A DNA stretch of 55,444 bases from an uncultured Clostridia bacterium (GTDB lineage: Bacteria; Bacillota; Clostridia; Oscillospirales; Oscillospiraceae). The first letter of the stretch is position 1. Every line of letters begins with the position of its first letter. Below, in pieces: positions 24,627 through 32,828 of the stretch. The stretch is from NCBI GenBank assembly GCA_945948535.1, contig CAMFBN010000013.1, forward strand, positions 1 to 55,444, in the 5' to 3' direction. The translations under genes were made by a program, and so were the position numbers. The notes under the pieces were generated by a model. That model ran no database searches. It saw nothing but the letters and a program-made list of their open reading frames with translations, and was not told the DNA's origin.

Positions 24627-25888
24627 TGACACGTTCGGAAAGCTTATTTGAAGCGGCTCAGAAGGTCATGCCCGGCGGCGTTAATTCCCCGGTGCGGGCC
24701 TGCCGCAGCGTGGGCACCTATCCCCGGTTTCTGGATCGGGGCCTTGGCAGCCGCGTCTGGGATGTAGACGGAAAGGAATACATCGATCTCATCGGCTCCT
24801 GGGGCCCGCTGATTCTGGGACATTGCAACGAAGCGGTGGAGCAAGCCGTCAGTGAGGCTATCCGCAAAGGCCTGAGCTTCGGCGCACCCACGGAGGCGGA
24901 GGTTGACATGGCCCGGCTGGTGTGCGAAATGACCGGCACCCAAATGGTGCGCATGGTCAATTCCGGCACGGAGGCGGTTATGTCTGCTCTGCGCCTTGCC
25001 CGTGGCGCGACGGGAAGAAGCAAGATCATCAAGTTCGCGGGCTGCTACCACGGGCACACCGATGCCATGCTGGTGAAAGCCGGCTCCGGCGCGCTGACCG
25101 GCGGCGCTCCCGACTCTGCGGGCGTTCCGGCGGAAATCGCCGGAGATACCCTGACGGCGAATTACAATGACCTGAGTAGTGTGGAAGCCCTGCTGAAAGC
25201 CAATCCCGGTCAGGTGGCGGCGGTGATTGTGGAGCCGGTTGCCGCAAACATGGGCGTCGTTCCGCCCCAGCCCGGTTTCCTGCAGGGACTGCGCAGGCTG
25301 TGCGATGAAAGCGGCGCACTGCTCATCTTTGACGAGGTGATTACCGGCTTCCGTCTGGCACCCGGCGGCGCTCAGGAATACTACGGCGTTCGTGCCGACC
25401 TTGTGACCTACGGCAAAATTATCGGCGGCGGTATGCCCGTTGGCGCCTACGGCGGCAGCCGGAAGCTGATGGAGCAGGTGGCCCCTCTCGGCCCTGTCTA
25501 TCAGGCGGGCACCCTGTCAGGCAACCCGGTTGCCATGGCGGCGGGTCTTGCCCAGCTGCGGATTCTGAAATCCACGCCGGAGATTTATACGAATTTAGAG
25601 CGACGTGGCGCAACGCTGGAAAAGGGCATGAGGGAAGCGCTTGCCGGGATTCCCGCACAGGTGAACCGCGTCGGCTCTCTGCTGACTGTTTTCTTTACGG
25701 ACAAACCGGTGACAGGCTACGACGCGGCCCGTTCCTCCGATTTGGGAGTCTTCCGCCGCTGGTATCTTGGCCTGCTGGAACAGGGCATCTACGCGGCACC
25801 CAGCCAGTTTGAGGCCATGTTCCTGTGCAATGCACATACGGACGGCGACATTGCAAAAGTTGTCGAGTGCGCCGGAAAAATATTCTGA
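24626..25888 (+). CDS. hemL: Glutamate-1-semialdehyde 2,1-aminomutase
   Basis: PLP enzyme converting glutamate-1-semialdehyde to 5-aminolevulinate, 420 residues. It opens SLFEAAQKVMPGGVNSPVRA. It also shows NSGTEAVMSALRLAR, GCYHGHTDAMLVKAGSG, LIFDEVITGFR and the PLP lysine in TYGKIIGGGMPVGAYGG (about 264). ATG 24626 overlaps the hemB stop. With hemA, hemC, hemB and the fusions the operon covers every step from Glu-tRNA to cobalt-precorrin-3. Confidence 0.97.
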   Translation: MTRSESLFEAAQKVMPGGVNSPVRACRSVGTYPRFLDRGLGSRVWDVDGKEYIDLIGSWGPLILGHCNEAVEQAVSEAIRKGLSFGAPTEAEVDMARLVCEMTGTQMVRMVNSGTEAVMSALRLARGATGRSKIIKFAGCYHGHTDAMLVKAGSGALTGGAPDSAGVPAEIAGDTLTANYNDLSSVEALLKANPGQVAAVIVEPVAANMGVVPPQPGFLQGLRRLCDESGALLIFDEVITGFRLAPGGAQEYYGVRADLVTYGKIIGGGMPVGAYGGSRKLMEQVAPLGPVYQAGTLSGNPVAMAAGLAQLRILKSTPEIYTNLERRGATLEKGMREALAGIPAQVNRVGSLLTVFFTDKPVTGYDAARSSDLGVFRRWYLGLLEQGIYAAPSQFEAMFLCNAHTDGDIAKVVECAGKIF

Positions 25889-25903
25889 TTTGGAGGGATT
25901 TCT

Positions 25904-26542
25904 ATGACGGAACAGATGAAAACCTATTACGAAAAACGGGCGCAGGTGCTGGTCAAAAACCTGAAAAGCCGTCATTTTGAGGCCTATTATTGCCCGGACA
26001 GTGCTTCCGCTCTGGTAAAAGCGCTGGAGCTGATTCCCGAGGGAGCCAGCGTGGGCTGGGGCGGCGCACTGTCCGCCCAGCAGATCGGCCTGATCGATGC
26101 AGTCAAGTCCGGCAGCTTTGCTGCCATTGACCGGGATGCCGCCACCACCCCGGAAGAGCGAACCCAGGCTCTGAAACGCTGCCTGACGGCAGATGTGTTC
26201 CTCTGCGGCGCCAACGCGCTGAGTCTGGACGGGCAGATGGTCAATATCGACGGCACCGGCAACCGGGTTGCCGCCATTGCTTACGGCCCGGACACGATTC
26301 TGGTGATCGCGGGCATGAACAAGGTCTGCGATACGCTGGACGATGCCGTAACCCGTGCCAGAACCGTTGCCGCCCCCATGAACAAGCAGCGGTTCCCCTT
26401 CAAGACCCCCTGTGAGGTTACCGGAGCCTGCGCCGACTGTAAGAGCGAGGAGTGCATCTGCAATCAGATTCTGATTACCCGCAACTGCCGTCCTGCCGGA
26501 CGCATCAAGTTCATTCTGGTAGGGGAGGAACTGGGCTTCTGA
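25904..26542 (+). CDS. LUD-domain protein (LutC/YkgG family)
   Basis: A 212-residue protein with the LUD-fold motifs SVGWGGALSAQQIGL, DVFLCGANALSLDGQMVNID, NRVAAIAYGPDTILVIAGMN and a C-terminal cysteine cluster ACADCKSEECICN. Relatives take part in lactate oxidation (LutC) or have unknown roles as stand-alone genes. It starts 15 nt after hemL with SD TTGGAGGG and is probably the last gene of the B12-regulated operon. A convergent D-lactate dehydrogenase lies just beyond the shared terminator; a link through lactate is possible but unproven. Confidence 0.88.
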   Translation: MTEQMKTYYEKRAQVLVKNLKSRHFEAYYCPDSASALVKALELIPEGASVGWGGALSAQQIGLIDAVKSGSFAAIDRDAATTPEERTQALKRCLTADVFLCGANALSLDGQMVNIDGTGNRVAAIAYGPDTILVIAGMNKVCDTLDDAVTRARTVAAPMNKQRFPFKTPCEVTGACADCKSEECICNQILITRNCRPAGRIKFILVGEELGF

Positions 26543-26576
26543 AAAAAGAGGTCTGCCGGATAACCGGCAGGCCTCT
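26542..26576 (-). terminator. Bidirectional terminator between LUD gene and ldhA
   Basis: Stem GAGGTCTGCCGG/CCGGCAGGCCTC with ATAA loop. On the minus strand it is followed by TTTTTT, a strong terminator for the dehydrogenase gene; on the plus strand the T tract is weaker. Confidence 0.85.
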
Positions 26577-26590
26577 TGTGCTTGGTGGCG

Positions 26591-27580
26591 TTACTTGTGG
26601 CAGCAGACCTCGGTGGTGGTATCGGGGTCGCCGCTGAAGAAGCGGGTCAGGTTGTTCACCGTAGTGGCGGCAATGTTGTCCAGTGCCTCGTTGGTCAGGA
26701 AGGCCTGATGGGAGGTGACGATGACGTTGGGCATGGCAATCAGTCGCACCAGCTTGTCGTCCTGCACGATGTGGCCGGAGTAGTCCTCGTAGAACAGGTC
26801 GCCCTCCTCCTCATACACGTCCAGACAGGCGGCGCCCACCTTCCTGTCCTTGATGCCATTGATGAGATCCTCGGTGTTGACCAGCGCGCCCCTGGAGGTG
26901 TTGATGATGGTCACACCCTTTTTCATCTGCGCGATGGAGTCGGCGTTGATGATGTGCCGCGTCTCGTCGGTCAGAGGGCAATGCAGGGAGATGATGTCGG
27001 ATTTGGCAAACAGCTCCGGCAGCTCCACATAATTCAGGCCGGAATCCGCGGCAGGGAACTTGTCGTAGGCCAGCACGTTCATACCAAAGCCCTTGCAGAT
27101 ATCCGCAAATACCCGTCCGATTTTGCCGGTGCCAATAATGCCTACCGTTTTCCCGTACAGGTCAAAGCCTGCCAGACCCTGCAGGCTGAAATTGAAGTCC
27201 CGGGTGCGGATGTAGGCCTTGTGGGTGCGGCGGTTGATGGTCAGCAGCAGCGCCATTGCGTGCTCAGCCACGGCATGGGGGGAATAGGCAGGCACCCGGA
27301 AAACCCGCAGCTTTCCCTCGCAGGCCTTGATATCCACATTGTTGAAACCGGCGCAGCGCAGCGCGATGGCTTTCACACCCATATGATAGAGCTTTTCCAC
27401 CACCTCGGCATCCACGGTGTCATTGACGAACACGCACACCGCGTCAAACCCATTGGCAAGGGTGACGGTGTCCCGGTTCAGGTTCGGCTCATAGTATTTG
27501 ATCTCAATTCCGGCGGGAACCGCGTAGCGGTCAAAGCCGGGAACGTCATAGGACTTGGTATCAAAAAAAGCAAGCTTCAT
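26591..27580 (-). CDS. ldhA: D-isomer 2-hydroxyacid dehydrogenase, probable D-lactate dehydrogenase
   Basis: NADH-dependent reduction of pyruvate to D-lactate is the likely reaction. The protein has 329 residues. It has the substrate-domain start KLAFFDTKSYD, RCAGFNNVD, VPAYSPHAVAEHAMALLL, the Rossmann motif VGIIGTGKIGRVFADI, NTSRGALVNTEDL (catalytic Arg) and SHQAFLTNEAL (catalytic His). These match the fermentative D-LDH subfamily well. SD AAAAGGAGG precedes ATG 27580. It has its own consensus promoter on the minus strand. Confidence 0.93.
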   Translation of the reverse strand: MKLAFFDTKSYDVPGFDRYAVPAGIEIKYYEPNLNRDTVTLANGFDAVCVFVNDTVDAEVVEKLYHMGVKAIALRCAGFNNVDIKACEGKLRVFRVPAYSPHAVAEHAMALLLTINRRTHKAYIRTRDFNFSLQGLAGFDLYGKTVGIIGTGKIGRVFADICKGFGMNVLAYDKFPAADSGLNYVELPELFAKSDIISLHCPLTDETRHIINADSIAQMKKGVTIINTSRGALVNTEDLINGIKDRKVGAACLDVYEEEGDLFYEDYSGHIVQDDKLVRLIAMPNVIVTSHQAFLTNEALDNIAATTVNNLTRFFSGDPDTTTEVCCHK

Positions 27581-27609
27581 AATTTATTCCTCCTTTTAAT
27601 ATCGATAGC

Positions 27610-27638
27610 ATTATACTGATAAAGGTACGGTTTGTCAA
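27610..27638 (-). promoter_or_regulatory. Promoter of ldhA
   Basis: On the minus strand TTGACA (27638-27633), 17-bp spacer, TATAAT (27615-27610): a full consensus sigma-A promoter. Transcription would begin about 25 nt before the ldhA start codon. Confidence 0.88.
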
Positions 27639-27660
27639 CACCCTTTTTGTAAAATTTCTG

Positions 27661-27690
27661 TTGCAAATTCTGGAAGTTCTGTGGTATAAT
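27661..27690 (+). promoter_or_regulatory. Promoter of gtrA-like gene
   Basis: TTGCAA (27661-27666), 18-bp spacer, TATAAT (27685-27690), 28 nt upstream of the gtrA-like start. Divergent from the ldhA promoter. Confidence 0.7.
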
Positions 27691-27717
27691 CAGTCGGAAA
27701 TTGATTGGAGGCGCCTT

Positions 27718-28134
27718 ATGATTCAAAAGCTTCGTTCCCTGATACTCAAATACTGGGATGTCCTGTCTTATCTATTCTTCGGTGTATTGACAACCGTCGT
27801 AAACTATCTCATTTATCTGCCTGCATTTAATCTCTGCGGACTTTCCGCCGCTGTCAGCAATATGATCGCCTGGGTAGGTGCGGTGGTGTTTGCCTTTTTG
27901 ACCAACAAACCCTTTGTGTTCCGCAGCCACGACTGGTCCGCCAAGACGGTTGTTCCGGAGTTTTCAAAATTTGTCAGCTGCCGTCTGGCTTCCGGCGTGC
28001 TGGAGACGGGAATTCTGCTGCTGACGGTGGACTGGCTTCGCTGGAACGGCAACATCTGGAAACTGGTGACCCAGGTGCTGGTCATCATTATCAATTATGT
28101 CGGCAGCAAGCTGCTGGTATTCAGAAAGAAATAA
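27718..28134 (+). CDS. GtrA family membrane protein
   Basis: A 138-residue protein with four predicted transmembrane helices (about 15-35, 43-62, 85-102 and 110-128) and the family segments FFGVLTTVVNYLIYLPAF, FLTNKPFVFR and IINYVGSKLLVFRKK. GtrA-like proteins are thought to move lipid-linked sugars across the membrane for cell-wall or polysaccharide decoration. ATG 27718 has SD TTGGAGG; the longer upstream frame covers the promoter. It is monocistronic, followed by a terminator. Confidence 0.88.
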   Translation: MIQKLRSLILKYWDVLSYLFFGVLTTVVNYLIYLPAFNLCGLSAAVSNMIAWVGAVVFAFLTNKPFVFRSHDWSAKTVVPEFSKFVSCRLASGVLETGILLLTVDWLRWNGNIWKLVTQVLVIIINYVGSKLLVFRKK

Positions 28135-28143
28135 ACATGCCCT

Positions 28144-28181
28144 CCGCAGTTTCGGCTTTTTGCCAGAAACTGCGGTTTTAT
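28144..28181 (+). terminator. Terminator after gtrA-like gene
   Basis: Perfect stem CCGCAGTTTC/GAAACTGCGG with a 12-nt loop, followed by TTTTATT. Confidence 0.85.
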
Positions 28182-28247
28182 TCTGGTATCCAAATAGAAA
28201 ACTTTAATTCAATGACTTTATCAAGAAAGAGTATGAAAACGCATTCC

Positions 28248-28276
28248 TTGACACTGCCGTCAGGACATGGTAAACT
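28248..28276 (+). promoter_or_regulatory. Promoter of LuxR-type regulator
   Basis: TTGACA (28248-28253), 17-bp spacer, TAAACT (28271-28276), ending about 40 nt before the start codon. An ATG inside it is not a plausible start. Confidence 0.75.
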
Positions 28277-28317
28277 ATCTGCAAAGGAAACGGTCAAACG
28301 CAGGTGAGGAAGAGGAA

Positions 28318-29310
28318 ATGAATCGAACCCAAAAGACCTTTATGCCAATCTGGCAGCCCTTCACGCTTATCCCGACGGAAACTATGATCGGGTCGCTTTC
28401 GGATGAAGAAGAACGGACGGTTGCCTTGGCAGCCCATCATTATTTTCAGGGCAGGTACGAGGATGCGGCGCGGGAGAGCCAGCGCTTCCTGAATAGCCCC
28501 TGCCCGGAGATTCGCGCTTCCGCGCTGCTTCTGCACAGTATGGCCAATGTGGGGTTGGGCAACGCCCAGCTGGTCCGGGCGGATTTTGCCGCTCTGACTC
28601 AGGCGGCACGGCAGCCCGAGGATGCGCGGATGGCTGCGATTTATGACGCGCTGCGGTATCTTCTGGCTGTGTTTTTTCATACGGACGGGGAAATTGAACC
28701 CCTGCGGCAAGAACACGCCGCACACCTGCCCGAGGGAACAAGGCTGTATCTATTGTATGCCATCGCCCACGCGCTGTATCTGCAAAAGCGGTATCATCAG
28801 GCTTTGGGTGTCGCCCAGTCGGCGCTGATGATGGCTGCAGACAGGTTTCCTTCGGTGTGCGTGTATCTGAATCTGGTGGGCTCCATGGTGGCGACCAACC
28901 TGCATGATGAAGGTCTGGCGGCGGAGTTTTTTCACCGGGCATGGCAGATAGCCCAGCCGGAGGATTACATTCAGCCCTTTGTGGAGCATCATGGAATGCT
29001 GCAGGGGCAGATTGAAAGGTACATTCGGGAAGCTCAGCCCGAGGAGTACGACCGGATTTCGGAAAAGGTCATGGCTTTCTCTCGGGGGTGGATGCAGATT
29101 CACAACCCGGATTCCATCAACAAGGTGACAGACCGCCTGTCCCCCTACGAGTTTTCCCTTGCCATGATGGCCGCCAGGGGCAAAAGCAATCAGGAAATTG
29201 CCGATTATCTGCGCATTTCCGTCAATACCGTGAAATTCCACCTGTCGGGCATTTATCAGAAGGTGGAGGTCAGCAATCGCAGAGAACTGGAACGGTTTTT
29301 GAACAGATAA
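28318..29310 (+). CDS. LuxR-family transcriptional regulator with helical-repeat sensor region
   Basis: A 330-residue protein. Residues about 40-250 are alpha-helical, TPR-like repeats (ALAAHHYFQGRYEDAARESQ, ALYLQKRYHQALGVAQSAL). The C-terminal 60 residues form a LuxR/GerE helix-turn-helix: LSPYEFSLAMMAARGKSNQE, IADYLRISVNTVKFHLSGIY. No receiver or periplasmic-binding domain is seen, so the signal is unknown. This layout is common in clostridial single-gene regulators. ATG 28318 has SD GAGGAAGAGG. It is flanked by its own promoter and terminator. Confidence 0.88.
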   Translation: MNRTQKTFMPIWQPFTLIPTETMIGSLSDEEERTVALAAHHYFQGRYEDAARESQRFLNSPCPEIRASALLLHSMANVGLGNAQLVRADFAALTQAARQPEDARMAAIYDALRYLLAVFFHTDGEIEPLRQEHAAHLPEGTRLYLLYAIAHALYLQKRYHQALGVAQSALMMAADRFPSVCVYLNLVGSMVATNLHDEGLAAEFFHRAWQIAQPEDYIQPFVEHHGMLQGQIERYIREAQPEEYDRISEKVMAFSRGWMQIHNPDSINKVTDRLSPYEFSLAMMAARGKSNQEIADYLRISVNTVKFHLSGIYQKVEVSNRRELERFLNR

Positions 29311-29325
29311 AAGCTACCCATTTTG

Positions 29326-29360
29326 CCGGTCAGCGGGTATTCCCGCCGACCGGTTTTTCT
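29326..29360 (+). terminator. Terminator after LuxR-type regulator
   Basis: Stem CCGGTCAGCGGG/CCCGCCGACCGG with one mismatch and TATT loop, followed by TTTTTCT. Confidence 0.85.
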
Positions 29361-29642
29361 GCTACAATGATAGCGTGGATGCGTGTACCGTATCACAGCG
29401 CGCCAGCGGGCCGCCAATACGGTATGGCGCAGGAGATTGTAACCCCTATGAAACCCTGACAGACCTGGGCATTGAGAACACCGTACTTGCAACAAACCGC
29501 GCAGTTTCCGCTTCCGCAGAAACGACATGCTGGAACAGGACAAAGCCGACGCCAGACTCAAGCTGAGCCTCAGCGGCGAAAAGCTCAGTACAAACATCGG
29601 TGGCTATCTGATAAAACCGAATGGTTGTATCAGATAATAGTA
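29361..29642. other. Gene-poor stretch with possible short decayed coding remnants
   Basis: About 280 bp between two terminators. Short frames exist, for example a plus-strand run with YETLTDLGIENTVLA near 29447-29495 and another ending KLSTNIGGYLIKPNGCIR near 29580-29637, but none has a clear start plus ribosome site and I do not recognise a family. A dyad TACCGTAT/ATACGGTA lies near 29385-29425. It may be remnant DNA of a lost gene or mobile element. Confidence 0.4.
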
Positions 29643-29685
29643 TAAAAAATCCCTCCTGATTGAACGGAAACATTCAATCAGGAGG
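29643..29685 (-). terminator. Terminator after guaA
   Basis: Perfect 13-bp stem CCTCCTGATTGAA/TTCAATCAGGAGG with 8-nt loop; on the minus strand it is followed by ATTTTTTATA. About 115 nt beyond the guaA stop codon. Confidence 0.85.
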
Positions 29686-29800
29686 ATTCTCTCTTGTATG
29701 ATATTAACGGGGTGATATGAGAAATCGTATCAAAGCAGTATCATTTTTGGCTTGGTGATCAAAAATGTGTTGCGCCGCAATGACTTTTTGATTTTGGTTT

Positions 29801-30781
29801 CTATTCCCACTCAATGGTACCCACGGGCTTGGGAGTCAGATCCATCAGCACCCGGTTGATACCCTCAACCTCGCCGGTAATGCGGCTCGTAATGTGGTGC
29901 AGCAGGGGATAGGGAACTTCTTCGATGGTGGCGGACATGGCGTCGGTGGTGTTCACCGCGCGGATGATGGCGGGCCAGCCCTCGTAGCGTTTGCCGTCCT
30001 TCACGCCCACGCTCTTCAGATCGGGTACGGCGATGAAGTACTGCCAGACCTTGCCGGCAAGGCCATTCTTTTCGAACTCCTCCCGCAGGATAGCGTCCGC
30101 TTCCCGCAGGGCTTCCAGACGGTCCCGGGTGATGGCGCCCAGACACCGCACACCCAGACCGGGGCCGGGGAAGGGCTGACGGTAGACCATGCCGTGGGGC
30201 AGACCCAGAGCCTCGCCCACCACACGAACCTCGTCCTTGAACAGCAGCTTCACGGGCTCCACCAGCTCGAACTTCATACCCTCGGGCAGGCCGCCTACGT
30301 TGTGGTGGGCCTTCACGCCGTGGGACTCCAGAATGTCCGGGTAGATGGTGCCCTGGGCCAGGAAATCGATGCCTTCCAGCTTCTTGGCCTCGTCGTTGAA
30401 GACCTCAATGAATTCCTTGCCGATGATTTTGCGCTTGGTTTCGGGGTCGGACACACCGGCCAGCTTGTCGAGGAAGCGGTCCACGGCGTCCACATAGATG
30501 AGATTCGCGTCCATTTCATCCCGGAACACCTTGACCACCTGTTCCGGCTCGCCCTTGCGCAGCAGGCCATGGTTGACGTGGACGCACACCAGCTGTTTGC
30601 CGATGGCCTTGATGAGCAGAGCCGCCACCACGCTGGAATCCACGCCGCCGGACAAGGCCAGCAGAACCTTCTTATTGCCCACCTGGGCGCGAATCTCGGC
30701 GATTTGCTCGTCGATGAACTTCTGGGCCAGCGCGGGGGTGGTGATGCGCTCCATGCTTTCGGGACGTACATTGTTTGACAT
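29801..30781 (-). CDS. guaA: GMP synthase, ATP-pyrophosphatase subunit only (no glutaminase domain)
   Basis: Converts XMP to GMP. The 326-residue protein begins directly with the PP-loop ATPase domain: LALSGGVDSSVVAALLIKA (about 42-60), VHVNHGLLRKGEPEQV, FLAQGTIYPDILES, HHNVGGLPEGMKFELVEPVK. The C-terminal dimerisation domain follows (RQPFPGPGLGVRCLG, MDLTPKPVGTIEWE). The usual bacterial protein is about 510 residues with an N-terminal class I glutamine amidotransferase; that domain is absent here. ATG 30781 has SD GGAGGG, and the frame upstream is only antisense to another gene. A separate glutaminase subunit elsewhere, or direct use of ammonia, must be assumed. Confidence 0.93.
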   Translation of the reverse strand: MSNNVRPESMERITTPALAQKFIDEQIAEIRAQVGNKKVLLALSGGVDSSVVAALLIKAIGKQLVCVHVNHGLLRKGEPEQVVKVFRDEMDANLIYVDAVDRFLDKLAGVSDPETKRKIIGKEFIEVFNDEAKKLEGIDFLAQGTIYPDILESHGVKAHHNVGGLPEGMKFELVEPVKLLFKDEVRVVGEALGLPHGMVYRQPFPGPGLGVRCLGAITRDRLEALREADAILREEFEKNGLAGKVWQYFIAVPDLKSVGVKDGKRYEGWPAIIRAVNTTDAMSATIEEVPYPLLHHITSRITGEVEGINRVLMDLTPKPVGTIEWE

Positions 30782-30835
30782 ATTGGATACCCTCCATTTT
30801 TTATAGCTGCCTATCGCTTGAATTTGACCGAGAAC

Positions 30836-30864
30836 ATTATAAACGGATTTTGCGCTGTTCGCAA
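30836..30864 (-). promoter_or_regulatory. Promoter of guaA
   Basis: On the minus strand TTGCGA (30864-30859), 17-bp spacer, TATAAT (30841-30836). The leader is about 50 nt; I see no purine riboswitch in it. Confidence 0.75.
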
Positions 30865-30934
30865 GGCTTTCTTTCCGAAAACAGGGATTTTTAGCGATGT
30901 AACGACAGCACATTCCCATAACCGGGGCTTTTTG

Positions 30935-30962
30935 TTGCAATTTGGCACAGCTGTGGTATAAT
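30935..30962 (+). promoter_or_regulatory. Promoter of PfkB kinase operon
   Basis: TTGCAA (30935-30940), 16-bp spacer, TATAAT (30957-30962), 33 nt before the start codon. Divergent from guaA. Confidence 0.65.
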
Positions 30963-30994
30963 ATCCGCGTATTCTGACTGCGGAGGCGGAAGCG

Positions 30995-31933
30995 ATGGGC
31001 ATTGTGGTGATCGGTATGATTTTTGTGGATATCAAGGGGTATCCGGAGGCGTCTTTTATTCCCACGGGGCGCAACGTGGGCCGGGTGGAGCGCGTCCACG
31101 GCGGCGTGGGGCGGAACGTGGCGGAGGACATCGCCAACTGCGAGCTGCGCCCCACGCTGGTCAGTCTCGCCGATGAAAGCGGGGACGGAGAGGATGTCCT
31201 GAAAAAGCTCCGGAACCACCGGGTAAATACGAACTACATCCGCAAGACGCCGGATGGCCTGGGCACCTGGCTGGCGGTGTTCGATAACGCCGGCGATGTG
31301 GCGGCTTCCATCTCCAAGCGCCCGGATATGACGCCGCTTATGGACATCCTGGACAGTCAGGGCGACGAAATTTTCGCGGGCGCGGACAGCGTCATTGTGG
31401 AGATCGACTTGGATAAGGAGATCATCAAGCGGGTGTTCCGGCTGGCGAAAAAGCACGACAAAAAGGTCTACGCCGTGGTGGGAAACATGAGCGTGGCGCT
31501 GGAGCGCCGGGATTTTATGAAATCCACGGACTGCCTTGTGTGCAACCTTCAGGAAGCGGGGCTTCTGTTTTTTGAGGATTATTCCGGCAAAAAACCGGAG
31601 GAAATGGCGGATATTCTGGCAGAAAGGATCACTGCCGCTCAGATTCCCGGCATGATTGTCACCATGGGCGCGGACGGGGCGGTCTACGCAAATCTGGCAG
31701 GGGAGAAAGGCTACTGCCCCGCCCGGAGGGTGGACGTGGTGGACACCACGGGAGCGGGGGATTCCTTCTGCGCCGGGGCGGTAATTGGCATGACCTACGG
31801 AAAAAGTATGGCGGAATCTGTGGAAATCGGTTCCATGCTGGCGGCGTCGGTGATCGTCACCTCGGAGGCGGTGTGCCCCCGGTTCCTGCCCCGGGAACTG
31901 GGACTGGACATGGACCCGGTGGAGGGCGTATGA
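30995..31933 (+). CDS. PfkB family carbohydrate/nucleoside kinase
   Basis: A 312-residue ribokinase-fold kinase. The N-terminal signature region GGVGRNVAEDIANCELRPTL and the C-terminal PfkB signature DVVDTTGAGDSFCAGAVIGM (catalytic Asp in TTGAGD) are clear. Members phosphorylate sugars, nucleosides or pseudouridine; the substrate cannot be fixed from the sequence, though the N-terminal IGMIFVDIKGYP somewhat resembles pseudouridine-kinase-like proteins. ATG 30995 has SD CGGAGGCGG. The stop overlaps the pdxK-like start, so the two kinases are co-translated. Confidence 0.88.
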   Translation: MGIVVIGMIFVDIKGYPEASFIPTGRNVGRVERVHGGVGRNVAEDIANCELRPTLVSLADESGDGEDVLKKLRNHRVNTNYIRKTPDGLGTWLAVFDNAGDVAASISKRPDMTPLMDILDSQGDEIFAGADSVIVEIDLDKEIIKRVFRLAKKHDKKVYAVVGNMSVALERRDFMKSTDCLVCNLQEAGLLFFEDYSGKKPEEMADILAERITAAQIPGMIVTMGADGAVYANLAGEKGYCPARRVDVVDTTGAGDSFCAGAVIGMTYGKSMAESVEIGSMLAASVIVTSEAVCPRFLPRELGLDMDPVEGV

Positions 31934-32751
31934 GCTACAAGCGGATTTTGACGATTCAGGATATTTCCTGTGTGGGGCAATGCTCATTAACGGTAGCCCT
32001 TCCCGTGCTGTCCGCCTGCGGACATGAAACCTGCGTGCTGCCCACGGCCCTGCTCTCTACCCACACCGGCGGCTTTGGCAAGCCTGCCATTGTGCCCCTG
32101 TCCGGCGCACTGCCGGAGATTGTGGAGCACTGGAAGAAGAATGGGATTACCTTCGATGTGATTCTGACGGGCTATCTCGGAAGCATTTCCGCCATCCATA
32201 TGGCTGTGCAGCTCATGGAGACCATGCTGTCGCCGGGGGGTATCTGCATTGTGGACCCCGCCATGGCAGACCACGGCAGGCTGTACGCCGGCTTTGACTG
32301 GGACTACGTCCGGGAAATGCAGACGCTGTGCGGCAGAGCCGATTTGATTCTTCCCAATTTGACGGAGGCGGCGCTGCTTGCCGGGCTGCCCTGCCGGGAC
32401 AGAACCGATGAAGCCTATGCCCGGGAGCTTCTGGAAGCGCTGCCCAACGACCGGGTGATCCTGACGGGCGTGGGGGAGGAAGACACGGGCCTGCTCCTGC
32501 GGGACAGCGGGGAAGTCAGGCGGTACGCCCATCCCAGACTGCCGGGCAGCTTCAGTGGCACCGGTGACCTGTTTGCCGCCGCCTTTACCGGCGCTGTGGC
32601 GGCAGAAAAAGGATTGTATGAATCCGCTAAAATTGCGGCAGACTTTACTTGCAGGTGCATAGAATGCACCATAGCCCAGCCTGCCCACTGGTACGGCGTC
32701 AAGTTTGAGCCGGTGCTCCCGGAGCTGATGCGGATGCTGGACATTTCCTGA
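31930..32751 (+). CDS. Pyridoxal/pyridoxine kinase (PdxK/PdxY-like)
   Basis: A 273-residue ribokinase-superfamily protein of the ThiD/PdxK type. Signatures include ILTIQDISCVGQCSLTVALP, LPTALLSTHTGGFG (pyridoxal pocket), DVILTGYLGS, PNLTEAALLAG and the anion-hole SFSGTGDLFAAAFTGA. It would phosphorylate pyridoxal in vitamin B6 salvage. ATG 31930 overlaps the previous stop. No transporter gene is nearby. Confidence 0.88.
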   Translation: MSYKRILTIQDISCVGQCSLTVALPVLSACGHETCVLPTALLSTHTGGFGKPAIVPLSGALPEIVEHWKKNGITFDVILTGYLGSISAIHMAVQLMETMLSPGGICIVDPAMADHGRLYAGFDWDYVREMQTLCGRADLILPNLTEAALLAGLPCRDRTDEAYARELLEALPNDRVILTGVGEEDTGLLLRDSGEVRRYAHPRLPGSFSGTGDLFAAAFTGAVAAEKGLYESAKIAADFTCRCIECTIAQPAHWYGVKFEPVLPELMRMLDIS

Positions 32752-32828
32752 AAAAATCGGAATTACCCTCTTCCTTTTTGAACCGGAATCGAGTATAGTT
32801 ATGTCAACTGAGAAAAGGGAGCGTTGGC

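Noticed and set aside
29643..29685. Insertion-sequence end formed by the perfect 13-bp inverted repeat
   Set aside because: The short loop and minus-strand T run make it a terminator for guaA.
30782..30841. Guanine riboswitch in the guaA leader
   Set aside because: The leader is only about 50 nt and lacks the purine aptamer core.
29801..31987. A single 728-residue minus-strand protein
   Set aside because: Only the part after ATG 30781 is guaA. The rest is antisense to the PfkB kinase and crosses the divergent promoters.
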